From an uncultured Lachnospiraceae bacterium (lineage in GTDB: Bacteria > Bacillota > Clostridia > Lachnospirales > Lachnospiraceae), in assembly GCA_947628025.1 (NCBI GenBank), contig CANQYH010000172.1, positions 1 to 6,678 of the forward strand: a stretch of 6,678 nucleotides of DNA. The letters run 5' to 3'. This document shows positions 1 through 6,303 of the stretch, piece by piece (the first letter of the stretch is position 1; each line of letters starts with the position of its first letter). The position numbers and the translations under genes were made by a program. Below the pieces are notes generated by a model. That model did not search any database and was not told the origin of the DNA. It was given only the letters and a program-made list of their open reading frames with translations.

Positions 1-758
1 GCGTAGCTGACGGACGGGAAGCCCACCAGGTCGATGGACAGCTGGGACACGGACAGGGAGCTGGTGATCTGCATCACCGCGCCGAACATCAGCTGAGGCT
101 TCATGGACGGCAGGATGATGTACCACAGCTCCTGCCAGCGGTTTTTGACGCCCTCCACGCTGCCCGCCTCCAGAAGGGACTTATCCAGGCTCTGGAAACC
201 GGCGATGAACGTCAGGAAGCTGACGCCCAAGCTCAGCCACAACTGCACGATGATCAGGATCGGCATGATGTATTCCTTCGTCACCAGCCAGGTAACGGCC
301 TCCCGGATCACGCCCAGCTTCAGCAGCCAGGCGTTGACCCAGCCGTAGGAGTCGGAGGAAAGCAGAAGCTTCCACACCAGATAGGCGTTGCCGGAAATGG
401 ACGGCGCGTAAAACACCAGGGTCATGACGGCTCTCGGGATCCTAGGCAGGTCGTTGACCATCCAGGCGAACAGAAAGCACATCAGATAACTCAGGGGGCC
501 AGTGACGATCGCGAAGAACAGGGTGTTCTTGATCGCCGTCAGGAAGATCGGATCGTACACGATCAGCTTGACATAGTTTTCCAGGCCGACGAACTCCGGC
601 TTTTCCACCATGTTAAAGCTGGTGAAGCTCAAATAAATGGCCACCAGTACCGGCAGGAGCGTAAACACGATGAAGATGGCGCCGAAAGGCGCGATCATCA
701 GATATTTGTACTTGTGTTTTCTCCAGACCGTCGCAAAAGATTCTTTTTTGCCCGCCAT
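1..758 (-). CDS. Carbohydrate ABC transporter permease, MalF/UgpA type (3' end cut off by window edge)
   Basis: This is an inner-membrane permease subunit of a binding-protein-dependent sugar importer (binding-protein-dependent transport inner membrane component family). The 252 complete codons visible start MAGKKESFATVW. A first membrane helix spans about residues 19-44 and is followed by FVGLENY at 56-62, a motif typical of the MalF/LacF/UgpA branch. Further hydrophobic segments run through the rest. The cytoplasmic EAA loop, which contacts the ATPase, is at about 197-217: it starts LLEAGSVEG and ends in IILP. It is one residue longer between the Gly and the LP than the textbook motif, because of the VKNRW stretch. 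Family members are about 290-320 residues, so roughly 40-60 residues are missing beyond position 1. The start is set by AGGAGG six nt upstream. The gene begins 1 nt after the preceding binding-protein gene stops, which implies translational coupling. Its partner permease would be expected beyond the left edge. Family assignment is firm; the substrate is unknown. Confidence 0.93.
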   Translation of the reverse strand, partial: MAGKKESFATVWRKHKYKYLMIAPFGAIFIVFTLLPVLVAIYLSFTSFNMVEKPEFVGLENYVKLIVYDPIFLTAIKNTLFFAIVTGPLSYLMCFLFAWMVNDLPRIPRAVMTLVFYAPSISGNAYLVWKLLLSSDSYGWVNAWLLKLGVIREAVTWLVTKEYIMPILIIVQLWLSLGVSFLTFIAGFQSLDKSLLEAGSVEGVKNRWQELWYIILPSMKPQLMFGAVMQITSSLSVSQLSIDLVGFPSVSY

Positions 759-759
759 C

Positions 760-3729
760 TTAGTCCTCCTTTCCATCCAGCCTGGACAGATGCAGCTCTT
801 CCCGCTTCCTGTCCAGCTCTTCATTGATATCCTTGATGTTCAGATACAGCGTTTCTCTGGGGTTCGCGTGCTCCGATACCACGTCGTTGAATGCGTACTG
901 CACCATACGGGTGGTCATGTAGCTGCCGGGAACCGCCGGCAGCCCGACGGTATGCTCGAACTGTCCCAGCAGGCTCTTAAGCTCCGTATTGCTCCAGGGG
1001 AGCTGCCTGAGCACATCGGGATCCGCCGCGGAATACCGGGCGCTGGTGCCCATCAGGGCTTCCAGAGCGTTGGCGAAATCCAGCTGGGTGTCCGTGCCGG
1101 TCCACCATTTCACAAATTCCCAGGACGCGTCCGGATCGTCCGTCGCGGCCATGATCACGGACTGCACCGTATCCACCACGAAGCTGTTGTCGATCGTGCC
1201 GTCCTCCTGCTCCACGCCGGGCAGCGGATGGAAGCTCCACAGGCCCTTGATCTCCGGCGCGAAGATCTCCAGCGCGTTGAACATCGTATAGTTGATGATG
1301 CCCACCGGCACCTCGCCGGTGCGGAAGCGGTTGGCGAAATCCAGCTGCACGTCCAGGCCGTAGCTGGTGAAGAAGTCCGTGTAATCCTTGAACGCCTCCA
1401 TCGCCTCGTCCGACGCCAGGCCGCTCTCGATGCCGTAATCGTTGCCCTCGCCCAGATACACGTCCCCGCCGTTCTGCAGCACCAGGGACTGGTACAGGTG
1501 CATGTTATAGTCGATGGAGGTCCCGATCAGGGAGTTCTCCGTCTGCTGCACGTTGGGGATATAGGCGTTGTAATTGTTTTTCTGCAGCTCCGGGATCATC
1601 TCCAGAAATTCCGTCCAGGTCTTGGGGGCCTCCAGCCCCAGCTCCGACAGGATATCGTCCCGGGTGAACATCATCATAAAGGAGGTCTGCTCCGGGATGC
1701 CGTAAACGCCGCCCTGGAAGCTGGCGGAGGTGATGGTGCTGTCATAGAAGCGCTCCGTCGCCTCGTCAAAGCCCTCCATGCCGGAGAGATCGAGGATGGC
1801 GTGGCGCATGGCGAAATCCTGCATCGTGCCCTGCCAGAGGCCAATGACCACGTCGGGTCCGTTGCCCGCCAGGGCCGCCCGCAGCACCACGTCCACGGGG
1901 ATCAGCTGCAGGTTCACGGAAATATCGGTCCTGGGCGCGAAATCCTCGTCGATCATGTTCTGGATCATCTGGGCCTGCTCTCTGCCGTAGGAAGCCAGCC
2001 ACACTTTGATCGAATGGTCCCCGCCCGTCACGTTCTCGGAGATCTGGCTGTCTTTCACAAAGAATGTGGAGAAGAAGCGGACGGTCCCGTACCACAGGCC
2101 GGAAAGGAAGCTCTGCTTCACTCTCGGGAGTTCGGCGTCTTCTCCGGAAAGCACCAGGTAATCCACCTCCAGCGGCATATCCGCCACGTTCACCAGCCAG
2201 GTGCCAAGGGCGGAAATATTGCCTTTCAGCTGGTTCAGCTCCTGCACGACGCCCTCCGGGTCCTCGGCGAGACGCGCGGCCTGCACCGCCATCTTTTCCA
2301 GCAGGGTGGTGTTCTCGCCTTTCTCACCGGTGATGGAGACGATCTCGTCCACCAGTTCGGTCAGGTTCGCCGCCTGCTCTGCCATCTGGTCCGCGAACTC
2401 CGGCAGGTTTTTCATGATCTCATAGTCGATGAATTTGCTGGGCGCCTGACCGGTCAGCTGCACCACGTTCAGGTAAATGCTGTTGAGCACGCCCAGGCTT
2501 TCCTCCACCCGAGTGATGATGCTGCCCATCGGGCCCATGACGTTCTCCAGGGTGACGGTGTTCTGGCCGGCCTGCAGATGGAACAGATAGGGGTTCCCCT
2601 CCGCGTCCGACACGGTATAATGGTTCATCTTCGTCTGATAGCCGAAGCCCACCGCCATCATCTCCGCGTAGGGCACTTCGCCGTTGACGTAGATGCGCCG
2701 GTAGCTGGTGACGCCGCGGTTGGTATTCTGGCGGCCCTTGAACGTCAGCTCATACAGGCCCTCCTCCGGGACCTCCACGGTCCAGGTCACGGAATCTCCC
2801 GGCAGGGACCAGTTCTCCGCGCCGATGGTATTATACATGATGTGGTAGGGATGGTAAGGCTCCATCAGGCTGTCGGAATAATTTTTCTGAATGTTGATAG
2901 AAGAAGCGCTCTTGATGATGTCTTTCGTAACGCCTTCCCGGCGCTCTGCCTGTCCGATCAGATTGGCTCCGCCGTAGATCTCATACTGGCTGCGGAGCTT
3001 CGCGATCGCTTCGCTGTAGGAGGGAGCCGCGGCGTTGGCCTTAAACGCCAGAGAGGTATACTCCATGGGCTCCTTGATGGCCTCAAAGCCGATCGTGTGC
3101 TGCCCTTTCTCCAGATAGAACATCAGCGGCTCGTTGTTCCTGCGCTGGTAATCCTCCACGAACCACTTGACTTCCGTATAGATCTCATAGCTCTCCGGGC
3201 GGATCTCATTGTCGTTCTTGACCTTGATCTCCTCGTCCGACCAGTAGCGGCTGATCGTCACCTGGGAAAGCGCCTCGTAGGGGATCTCCCCGTCGATATA
3301 CACCTTTCTCTGGATGTCGGAGGTGGTTCCGGGCAGCGTGATATAACCCAGCTCCAGATTATAGAACCCGCTCTCCTCCACCTGGAAGCTCCAGCTGATG
3401 GTCCCCGCGTCCTCGGTCAGGATCCCCAGCTCTCCGACGCTGGCCGTAAGATCCTCCGAAGCCTGGTAGGAACCCAGATCCACGTTCACGGTCCTGGCGG
3501 AGAGGGTCCCCTCATAGCCGTGCTCCGTCAGGTAGCGCTGGTAGCTTTCCTCATAGCCGTGCTCCGCCAGGTACTGCTGGTAGTTCTCCTCATAGGCCAG
3601 ACTGCCGTTTGTGGGAACCGCGCCGCCCGGCTGGGCGGAATCTTTCCCCATAACCACAGCCAGCAGGATGACAACGACCACTACCGCGGCGGCGCAGGCG
3701 GATATTTTAAGAATTTTGCCAGATTTCAT
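760..3729 (-). CDS. Membrane-anchored solute-binding protein with two N-terminal carbohydrate-binding-like domains
   Basis: This 989-residue protein is about twice the length of an ordinary sugar-binding protein. Residues 1-27 form a short basic start plus a strong hydrophobic segment (ACAAAVVVVVILLAVVMG) that probably acts as a signal anchor. Cys12 lies before the hydrophobic core, so it is not a credible lipobox. Two 13-residue repeats (46-71) lead into two beta-sandwich-like domains, about 78-232 and 290-425, that resemble each other. Shared blocks are SWSFQVEESGFYNLEL/TWTVEVPEEGLYELTF, RKVYIDGEIPY/RRIYVNGEVPY and FYLEKGQHTI/FHLQAGQNTV. A helical, Gln/Glu-rich linker (about 433-510) precedes a family 1 extracellular solute-binding domain (about 573-965) with landmarks GPDVVIG, GGVYGIPEQTSFMMMFTRDD, PKTWTEFLE and WEFVKWWTG. 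The reading frame is intact. The start is supported by AAAGGGA five nt upstream. It follows another binding-protein gene and is coupled to a permease gene, so a role in capturing glycans or oligosaccharides for import is inferred. The ligand is not known. Confidence 0.9.
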   Translation of the reverse strand: MKSGKILKISACAAAVVVVVILLAVVMGKDSAQPGGAVPTNGSLAYEENYQQYLAEHGYEESYQRYLTEHGYEGTLSARTVNVDLGSYQASEDLTASVGELGILTEDAGTISWSFQVEESGFYNLELGYITLPGTTSDIQRKVYIDGEIPYEALSQVTISRYWSDEEIKVKNDNEIRPESYEIYTEVKWFVEDYQRRNNEPLMFYLEKGQHTIGFEAIKEPMEYTSLAFKANAAAPSYSEAIAKLRSQYEIYGGANLIGQAERREGVTKDIIKSASSINIQKNYSDSLMEPYHPYHIMYNTIGAENWSLPGDSVTWTVEVPEEGLYELTFKGRQNTNRGVTSYRRIYVNGEVPYAEMMAVGFGYQTKMNHYTVSDAEGNPYLFHLQAGQNTVTLENVMGPMGSIITRVEESLGVLNSIYLNVVQLTGQAPSKFIDYEIMKNLPEFADQMAEQAANLTELVDEIVSITGEKGENTTLLEKMAVQAARLAEDPEGVVQELNQLKGNISALGTWLVNVADMPLEVDYLVLSGEDAELPRVKQSFLSGLWYGTVRFFSTFFVKDSQISENVTGGDHSIKVWLASYGREQAQMIQNMIDEDFAPRTDISVNLQLIPVDVVLRAALAGNGPDVVIGLWQGTMQDFAMRHAILDLSGMEGFDEATERFYDSTITSASFQGGVYGIPEQTSFMMMFTRDDILSELGLEAPKTWTEFLEMIPELQKNNYNAYIPNVQQTENSLIGTSIDYNMHLYQSLVLQNGGDVYLGEGNDYGIESGLASDEAMEAFKDYTDFFTSYGLDVQLDFANRFRTGEVPVGIINYTMFNALEIFAPEIKGLWSFHPLPGVEQEDGTIDNSFVVDTVQSVIMAATDDPDASWEFVKWWTGTDTQLDFANALEALMGTSARYSAADPDVLRQLPWSNTELKSLLGQFEHTVGLPAVPGSYMTTRMVQYAFNDVVSEHANPRETLYLNIKDINEELDRKREELHLSRLDGKED
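765..770 (-). promoter_or_regulatory. Ribosome binding site of the permease gene, inside the end of the upstream gene
   Basis: A perfect AGGAGG lies six nt before the permease ATG at 758-756. It sits within the last codons (GKED) of the upstream binding-protein gene, so the two genes share sequence and are probably translated in a coupled way. Confidence 0.85.
3517..3594 (-). repeat. Two tandem 39-bp units coding YEE(N/S)YQ(Q/R)YL(A/T)EHG
   Basis: Residues 46-58 (YEENYQQYLAEHG) and 59-71 (YEESYQRYLTEHG) are a direct duplication with three substitutions, and a third copy begins (YEG). The units lie just outside the membrane anchor and before the first beta-sandwich domain. They look amphipathic and helical, so a stalk or spacer role is likely but not shown. 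Confidence 0.85.
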
Positions 3730-3747
3730 AAGCTTCCCTTTCTTATG
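3727..3747 (-). promoter_or_regulatory. Start-site hairpin: Shine-Dalgarno in the loop, start codon in the stem
   Basis: In the minus-strand transcript CATAAG pairs with CTTATG around the nine-nt loop AAAGGGAAG. The loop carries the Shine-Dalgarno (AAGGGA, 3735-3740) and the 3' arm contains the ATG of the 989-residue binding protein. The six pairs include four A-U, so the structure is weak, but its placement exactly on the initiation site is notable. Confidence 0.5.
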
Positions 3748-3763
3748 CTCCCGCGCAGGGAGC
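3747..3763 (-). other. GC-rich stem-loop just upstream of the second gene's ribosome binding site
   Basis: On the transcript GCTCCC pairs with GGGAGC around the five-nt loop TGCGC. It ends next to the start-site hairpin and shares G3747 with it, so the two can stack or compete. No U-run follows, so it is not a terminator by itself. It may shield or space the initiation site. Confidence 0.5.
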
Positions 3764-3802
3764 CTGGATGTCCCGACCGGAAGCGCCTGCGCGCCCCGTC
3801 AG

Positions 3803-3840
3803 GAAAAGAAAAGAGGCAGGAGGCTGTTACGCCGCCTGCC
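3803..3840 (-). terminator. Terminator-like hairpin with U-rich tail between genes 1 and 2
   Basis: The stem is GGCAGG/CCTGCC (3835-3840 with 3815-3820), one mismatch (3834/3821), then GGC/GCC, closing a six-nt loop (3825-3830). In the minus-strand transcript it is followed directly by UCUUUUCUUUU (3814-3804). This is the layout of an intrinsic terminator, although the U-run is broken by C. No clear promoter is visible between here and gene 2, so partial readthrough is the likeliest outcome, giving more transcript of gene 1 than of genes 2 and 3. Confidence 0.65.
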
Positions 3841-3867
3841 CCAATCTGCGCGAGTGACAAGCCGGGC

Positions 3868-3887
3868 GGATACGCCTGCGCGTATCC
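3868..3887 (-). other. Perfect 8-bp stem-loop directly after the stop codon of gene 1
   Basis: GGATACGC pairs with GCGTATCC around a four-nt loop (GCAG on the transcript), beginning six nt past the TAA. No U-run follows, so it is more likely a 3'-end stabilising or processing hairpin than a terminator. Such structures commonly protect the mRNA of highly expressed binding-protein genes; that role here is inference. Confidence 0.6.
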
Positions 3888-3893
3888 ATCCGT

Positions 3894-6041
3894 TTATTCA
3901 GAAACGACCGTCACGTCAACCGTGATCTCAGCCGTATTGCCGGCATAGTCCGTCACCGTAAGGGTCACGCTGTAAGTGCCGGGAGTCGTCGTGTCCAGCG
4001 TGGACAGATCCGCCGTCACCTTGCTCTTCACATCCAGTCCGTCCGCGTCGGTCGCGGAAGCCAGGAAGCTGCTCCAGTCGATGCCGGAGGTCTCGGTATT
4101 GAGCGCCACAGTCGGAAGCTCTGCCGCTGCTTCCACCGTCGGAGCCGCGGTATTGTCCGCGTTGTAGACGATGACCTTGACGGAGGACTCTCTCTCGTTG
4201 CCGGAGGTATCCGCCACTTTCACGGTCACAGCCTTGTCATAAGCGCCGGGAACGCTCAGATCCAGTTCCTCGCTGACCGTAATCGCGTCGGCCGTAATGG
4301 CGATCGCTCCGTCCACGGAGTCTTCCGCGGTGAAATACTGAGTCCAGTCGACGCTCGCCGCATCCGTGCCGGCCGCCAGGATCGGATCCTCAGTCGTGAC
4401 GTTGGGCGCCTGGTTGTCATGGATCTCGTCGGTCTTTAAGATCGCGGCGATGTTCTCGGTCACGTTGGTCAGATCCGTCAGATGCTGCTTGATGGAAACG
4501 TCATAGGAGGCGTAGCCTTCCAGTCCGTAGTAGGACTTGCCGAGAATGGCCTCCCAGTTGCCGTCCCACAGGCTCATCAGGTTCGCATAGTTCATGTTCA
4601 TATGTCCCAGGATGTAAGTAAAGCACTCCATCAGGGAATCGCCGTAATTCTCATTGAAGAAATCGATGCCGTAGTCTCTCAGCAGCTTCTGCGCGGAGGC
4701 CTCGCGGTACTCGTCGATCGTGTTCACACCGCCAAGGGTGTAATAATAGGTCTGCCAGTACAGGATATAGGACTTCAGAGCCAGCTCGGTCTTCTCCGGG
4801 CTCACGCCTTTCAGGACCGCAACGCTGTTGCCGCCGTTGGTGCTCTGCATATAGTCCTCGCTGTCAAACGGCATATCGTCGGGCCTCGGCCACGGGATGA
4901 TACCAATGCTCTGTCCCTGGTCGGCTCTCTGAGAAGACTCCCAGCCGATCAGCCAGTTGGCGCAGTCCGTAAACACCGTGCATCCCAGGCCGAAGTCGCC
5001 GCTGCCGCGGGTCCACTCGGGCGTGAAGCCGTCGTCATACAGTCCGCAGTCCGTCAGGATACCGTCGTCCATCAGTTCTTTTACATACTGCACCGCCTCG
5101 ATGCACTCGTCGGAATCCGCCGTCACGCCACCGTCGAAGATGCCGCCACCGTTGGCATGGATCGCCGCCAGGGCCGCGTAGCGGTGGTCGGTCTCGTAAG
5201 CCTGCACAAACTCATACACGCCGCCGTCGGGAGCCGTCACATTCGCGTAATACGCCTGAACGGTCGTCAGGTACTCTTTGAATTTGCTCCAGGTCCACTC
5301 GCCGTTTAAGAACAGGTCCATCGGATAAATGGTCTTGCCGCTCTCGTCCTTCAGTCCGGGGATCTCCTCCAGCATGGTCAGGTTCACTACCAGCGGGAAG
5401 TTCGTCACCAGCGGGACTTCGTTGTTCAACAGGTAGTAGCCGCCGAACAGGGAATCTTTGAGCATCCAGGAGCTCTCCGGATCCTCAAACAGATATGTAT
5501 AATCGCTCAGGTCCTGCAGCACGTTCTGGGACAGGATCGTGGGCTCCACGCCCCCCCAGAGAAGCGCCAGATCGACGATGGGATCGCCGGCCAGCACGCT
5601 GGTCATCAGATCGGTGGATACGTCGTTCGGATACTGCAAAAACTCAATGTCTACGTTGTAGGTCTCTTTTACCGCCGCCAGGGCCGCCAGAGCCGCCTGC
5701 CGGTTCTCCTCCTGCATCGTGTACTCGCCGGTCACATCGTCCGTGTGGCTGGGATCCAGCTCGTTGATCCAGTGGGTGCCGTAACGGATCACCACCGGCT
5801 CCGCCGGTACCTCCGGGGCCGCCGTGGTCTCGGCCGCTGCCGCTGTGGTGGTCTCGGCCGCAGCCGCCGTCGTCTCCGATGCAGCCGCCGTCGTAGCCGC
5901 TGCCGTCGTAGCCGCTGCCGTCGTGGCCGCAGCCGTCGTAGCCGCGCTGGTGGTCTGCTGCGTCCCGCCGCCTCCGCCGCAGGCTGCCAGAGAAAGGACC
6001 ATCGCCGAGCTTAAAACGAGTGCCAATGTTCTCTTTTTCAT
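3894..6041 (-). CDS. Lipoprotein solute-binding protein of a carbohydrate-type ABC importer, with C-terminal Ig-like repeats
   Basis: This 715-residue protein starts MKKRTLALVL and has a lipobox LAAC with Cys21 as the lipid-anchored residue, so it is an extracytoplasmic lipoprotein. Residues 22-26 are five glycines. A Thr/Ala-rich tether (30-75) includes four exact TTAAA units. The solute-binding region spans about 83-535, with landmarks IRYGTHW, DLALLWGG, NGEWTWSKF, NGGNSVAVLKG and several Trp/Tyr-rich patches suited to sugar stacking. From 543 to the end are two related Ig-like domains (DUF5011/HYR-like by pattern), each with DW near the start, a PGxY turn and a final VxDxxGN strand. The ATG chosen lies six nt after AGGAGG; an upstream in-frame extension to 6158 would begin within the -35 box and hide the signal peptide, so it is rejected. 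It is the first gene after the promoter and precedes a second binding protein. Substrate unknown; family assignment rests on pattern recognition. Confidence 0.9.
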   Translation of the reverse strand: MKKRTLALVLSSAMVLSLAACGGGGGTQQTTSAATTAAATTAAATTAAATTAAASETTAAAAETTTAAAAETTAAPEVPAEPVVIRYGTHWINELDPSHTDDVTGEYTMQEENRQAALAALAAVKETYNVDIEFLQYPNDVSTDLMTSVLAGDPIVDLALLWGGVEPTILSQNVLQDLSDYTYLFEDPESSWMLKDSLFGGYYLLNNEVPLVTNFPLVVNLTMLEEIPGLKDESGKTIYPMDLFLNGEWTWSKFKEYLTTVQAYYANVTAPDGGVYEFVQAYETDHRYAALAAIHANGGGIFDGGVTADSDECIEAVQYVKELMDDGILTDCGLYDDGFTPEWTRGSGDFGLGCTVFTDCANWLIGWESSQRADQGQSIGIIPWPRPDDMPFDSEDYMQSTNGGNSVAVLKGVSPEKTELALKSYILYWQTYYYTLGGVNTIDEYREASAQKLLRDYGIDFFNENYGDSLMECFTYILGHMNMNYANLMSLWDGNWEAILGKSYYGLEGYASYDVSIKQHLTDLTNVTENIAAILKTDEIHDNQAPNVTTEDPILAAGTDAASVDWTQYFTAEDSVDGAIAITADAITVSEELDLSVPGAYDKAVTVKVADTSGNERESSVKVIVYNADNTAAPTVEAAAELPTVALNTETSGIDWSSFLASATDADGLDVKSKVTADLSTLDTTTPGTYSVTLTVTDYAGNTAEITVDVTVVSE
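3897..4415 (-). repeat. Two tandem Ig-like domains at the C-terminus of the lipoprotein
   Basis: Residues about 543-626 and 632-715 align with each other. Matching points are SVDWTQYF/GIDWSSFL, SVPGAYDKAVTVKVAD/TTPGTYSVTLTVTD and TSGNE/YAGNT followed by alternating-residue strands ending VKVIV and VDVTV. The pattern is that of bacterial DUF5011/HYR-type Ig folds that often occur in surface proteins. Such domains are unusual at the end of an ABC solute-binding protein. Confidence 0.75.
5817..5954 (-). repeat. Thr/Ala low-complexity tether with four 15-bp TTAAA units
   Basis: Codons 30-75 are nearly all Thr and Ala with a few Glu. Codons 35-54 (5880-5939) are four consecutive copies of a 15-bp unit coding TTAAA, with synonymous third-base differences between copies. 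It separates the lipid anchor from the binding domain and is probably a flexible spacer. Repeat length may vary between strains by slippage. Confidence 0.9.
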
Positions 6042-6047
6042 GTTTTT

Positions 6048-6053
6048 CCTCCT
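6048..6053 (-). promoter_or_regulatory. Ribosome binding site of the lipoprotein gene
   Basis: A perfect AGGAGG six nt before the ATG at 6041-6039 fixes the start of the 715-residue lipoprotein and excludes the longer in-frame reading. Confidence 0.9.
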
Positions 6054-6068
6054 TTTATGATAGCCAAT

Positions 6069-6090
6069 ATGCACAGGCTGCCCCGCGCAT
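6069..6090 (-). other. Leader stem-loop 2
   Basis: In the transcript the arms AUGCGCGGG and CCUGUGCAU pair with nine base pairs, two of them G-U, around a GCAG tetraloop. It lies between the operator-like stem-loop and the ribosome binding site, with about 15 nt before AGGAGG. A role in mRNA stability or leader folding is possible. It matches no riboswitch class I recognise. Confidence 0.45.
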
Positions 6091-6094
6091 TTGG

Positions 6095-6115
6095 GGGTTT
6101 CATCCAGTGAAACCC
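6095..6115 (-). other. Leader stem-loop 1, overlapping the operator-like palindrome
   Basis: GGGTTTCA pairs perfectly with TGAAACCC around the five-nt loop CTGGA (transcript sense). Its 5' arm is the right half of the adjoining 14-bp palindrome, so the same half-site takes part in two dyads. No U-run follows. It could act as an RNA hairpin near the 5' end or as an additional repressor half-site in DNA. Confidence 0.55.
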
Positions 6116-6121
6116 GTTTCA
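6108..6121. promoter_or_regulatory. Operator-like palindrome TGAAAC-GG-GTTTCA at the transcription start
   Basis: Six-bp perfect arms flank a 2-bp centre. The arms match LacI/GalR-family operators (TGAAA-N-CG-N-TTTCA), but the central CG is GG on the minus strand. It begins about 9 nt after the -10 box, so it covers roughly the first 15 transcribed bases, where a bound repressor would block initiation. The repressor is not in the window; sugar-transport operons are often controlled this way. Confidence 0.6.
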
Positions 6122-6129
6122 TATACTTT

Positions 6130-6158
6130 ATCATAGTTATATTTTGGTAATTTGTCAA
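6130..6158 (-). promoter_or_regulatory. Sigma-A promoter of the transporter operon
   Basis: TTGACA at 6158-6153 (perfect -35), a 17-nt spacer, and TATGAT at 6135-6130 (one mismatch to TATAAT) form a strong vegetative promoter. The sequence upstream of the -35 is AT-rich. Transcription should start near 6123, giving a leader of about 82 nt before the lipoprotein gene. Confidence 0.88.
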
Positions 6159-6303
6159 TATGAAATTAACAAAATACCCAAAATCTTTCTTTTTTTGAAA
6201 CTCCGTTTTATGGGTTTTGCCCGTATACCCGTCTCTTCTTTTGCATTTTTTTGCGCGGATTTTGCGCTATTCTGATTATTTGTGAAGATTTAAGAATAGT
6301 TTC

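Noticed and set aside
637..3948. A 1103-codon open frame on the plus strand opposite the 989-residue binding protein
   Set aside because: It is antisense to a clearly recognisable protein gene; its product is rich in His, Arg, Leu and Val with no recognisable domain. Its length reflects GC-rich codon use on the other strand. I see no ribosome binding site for it.
4482..5309. A 275-codon open frame on the plus strand opposite the lipoprotein gene
   Set aside because: Its composition is that of a reverse-complement shadow (IxVH, HQVR repeats) and it lies wholly inside the well-supported lipoprotein gene.
6042..6123. Riboswitch in the leader
   Set aside because: The leader is only about 80 nt with two simple stem-loops and no conserved core that I recognise from a known riboswitch class.
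6042..6158. A 39-residue N-terminal extension of the lipoprotein starting at 6158
   Set aside because: It would begin inside the -35 box, before the transcription start, and would bury the signal peptide and lipobox. The ATG at 6041 has AGGAGG at ideal spacing.
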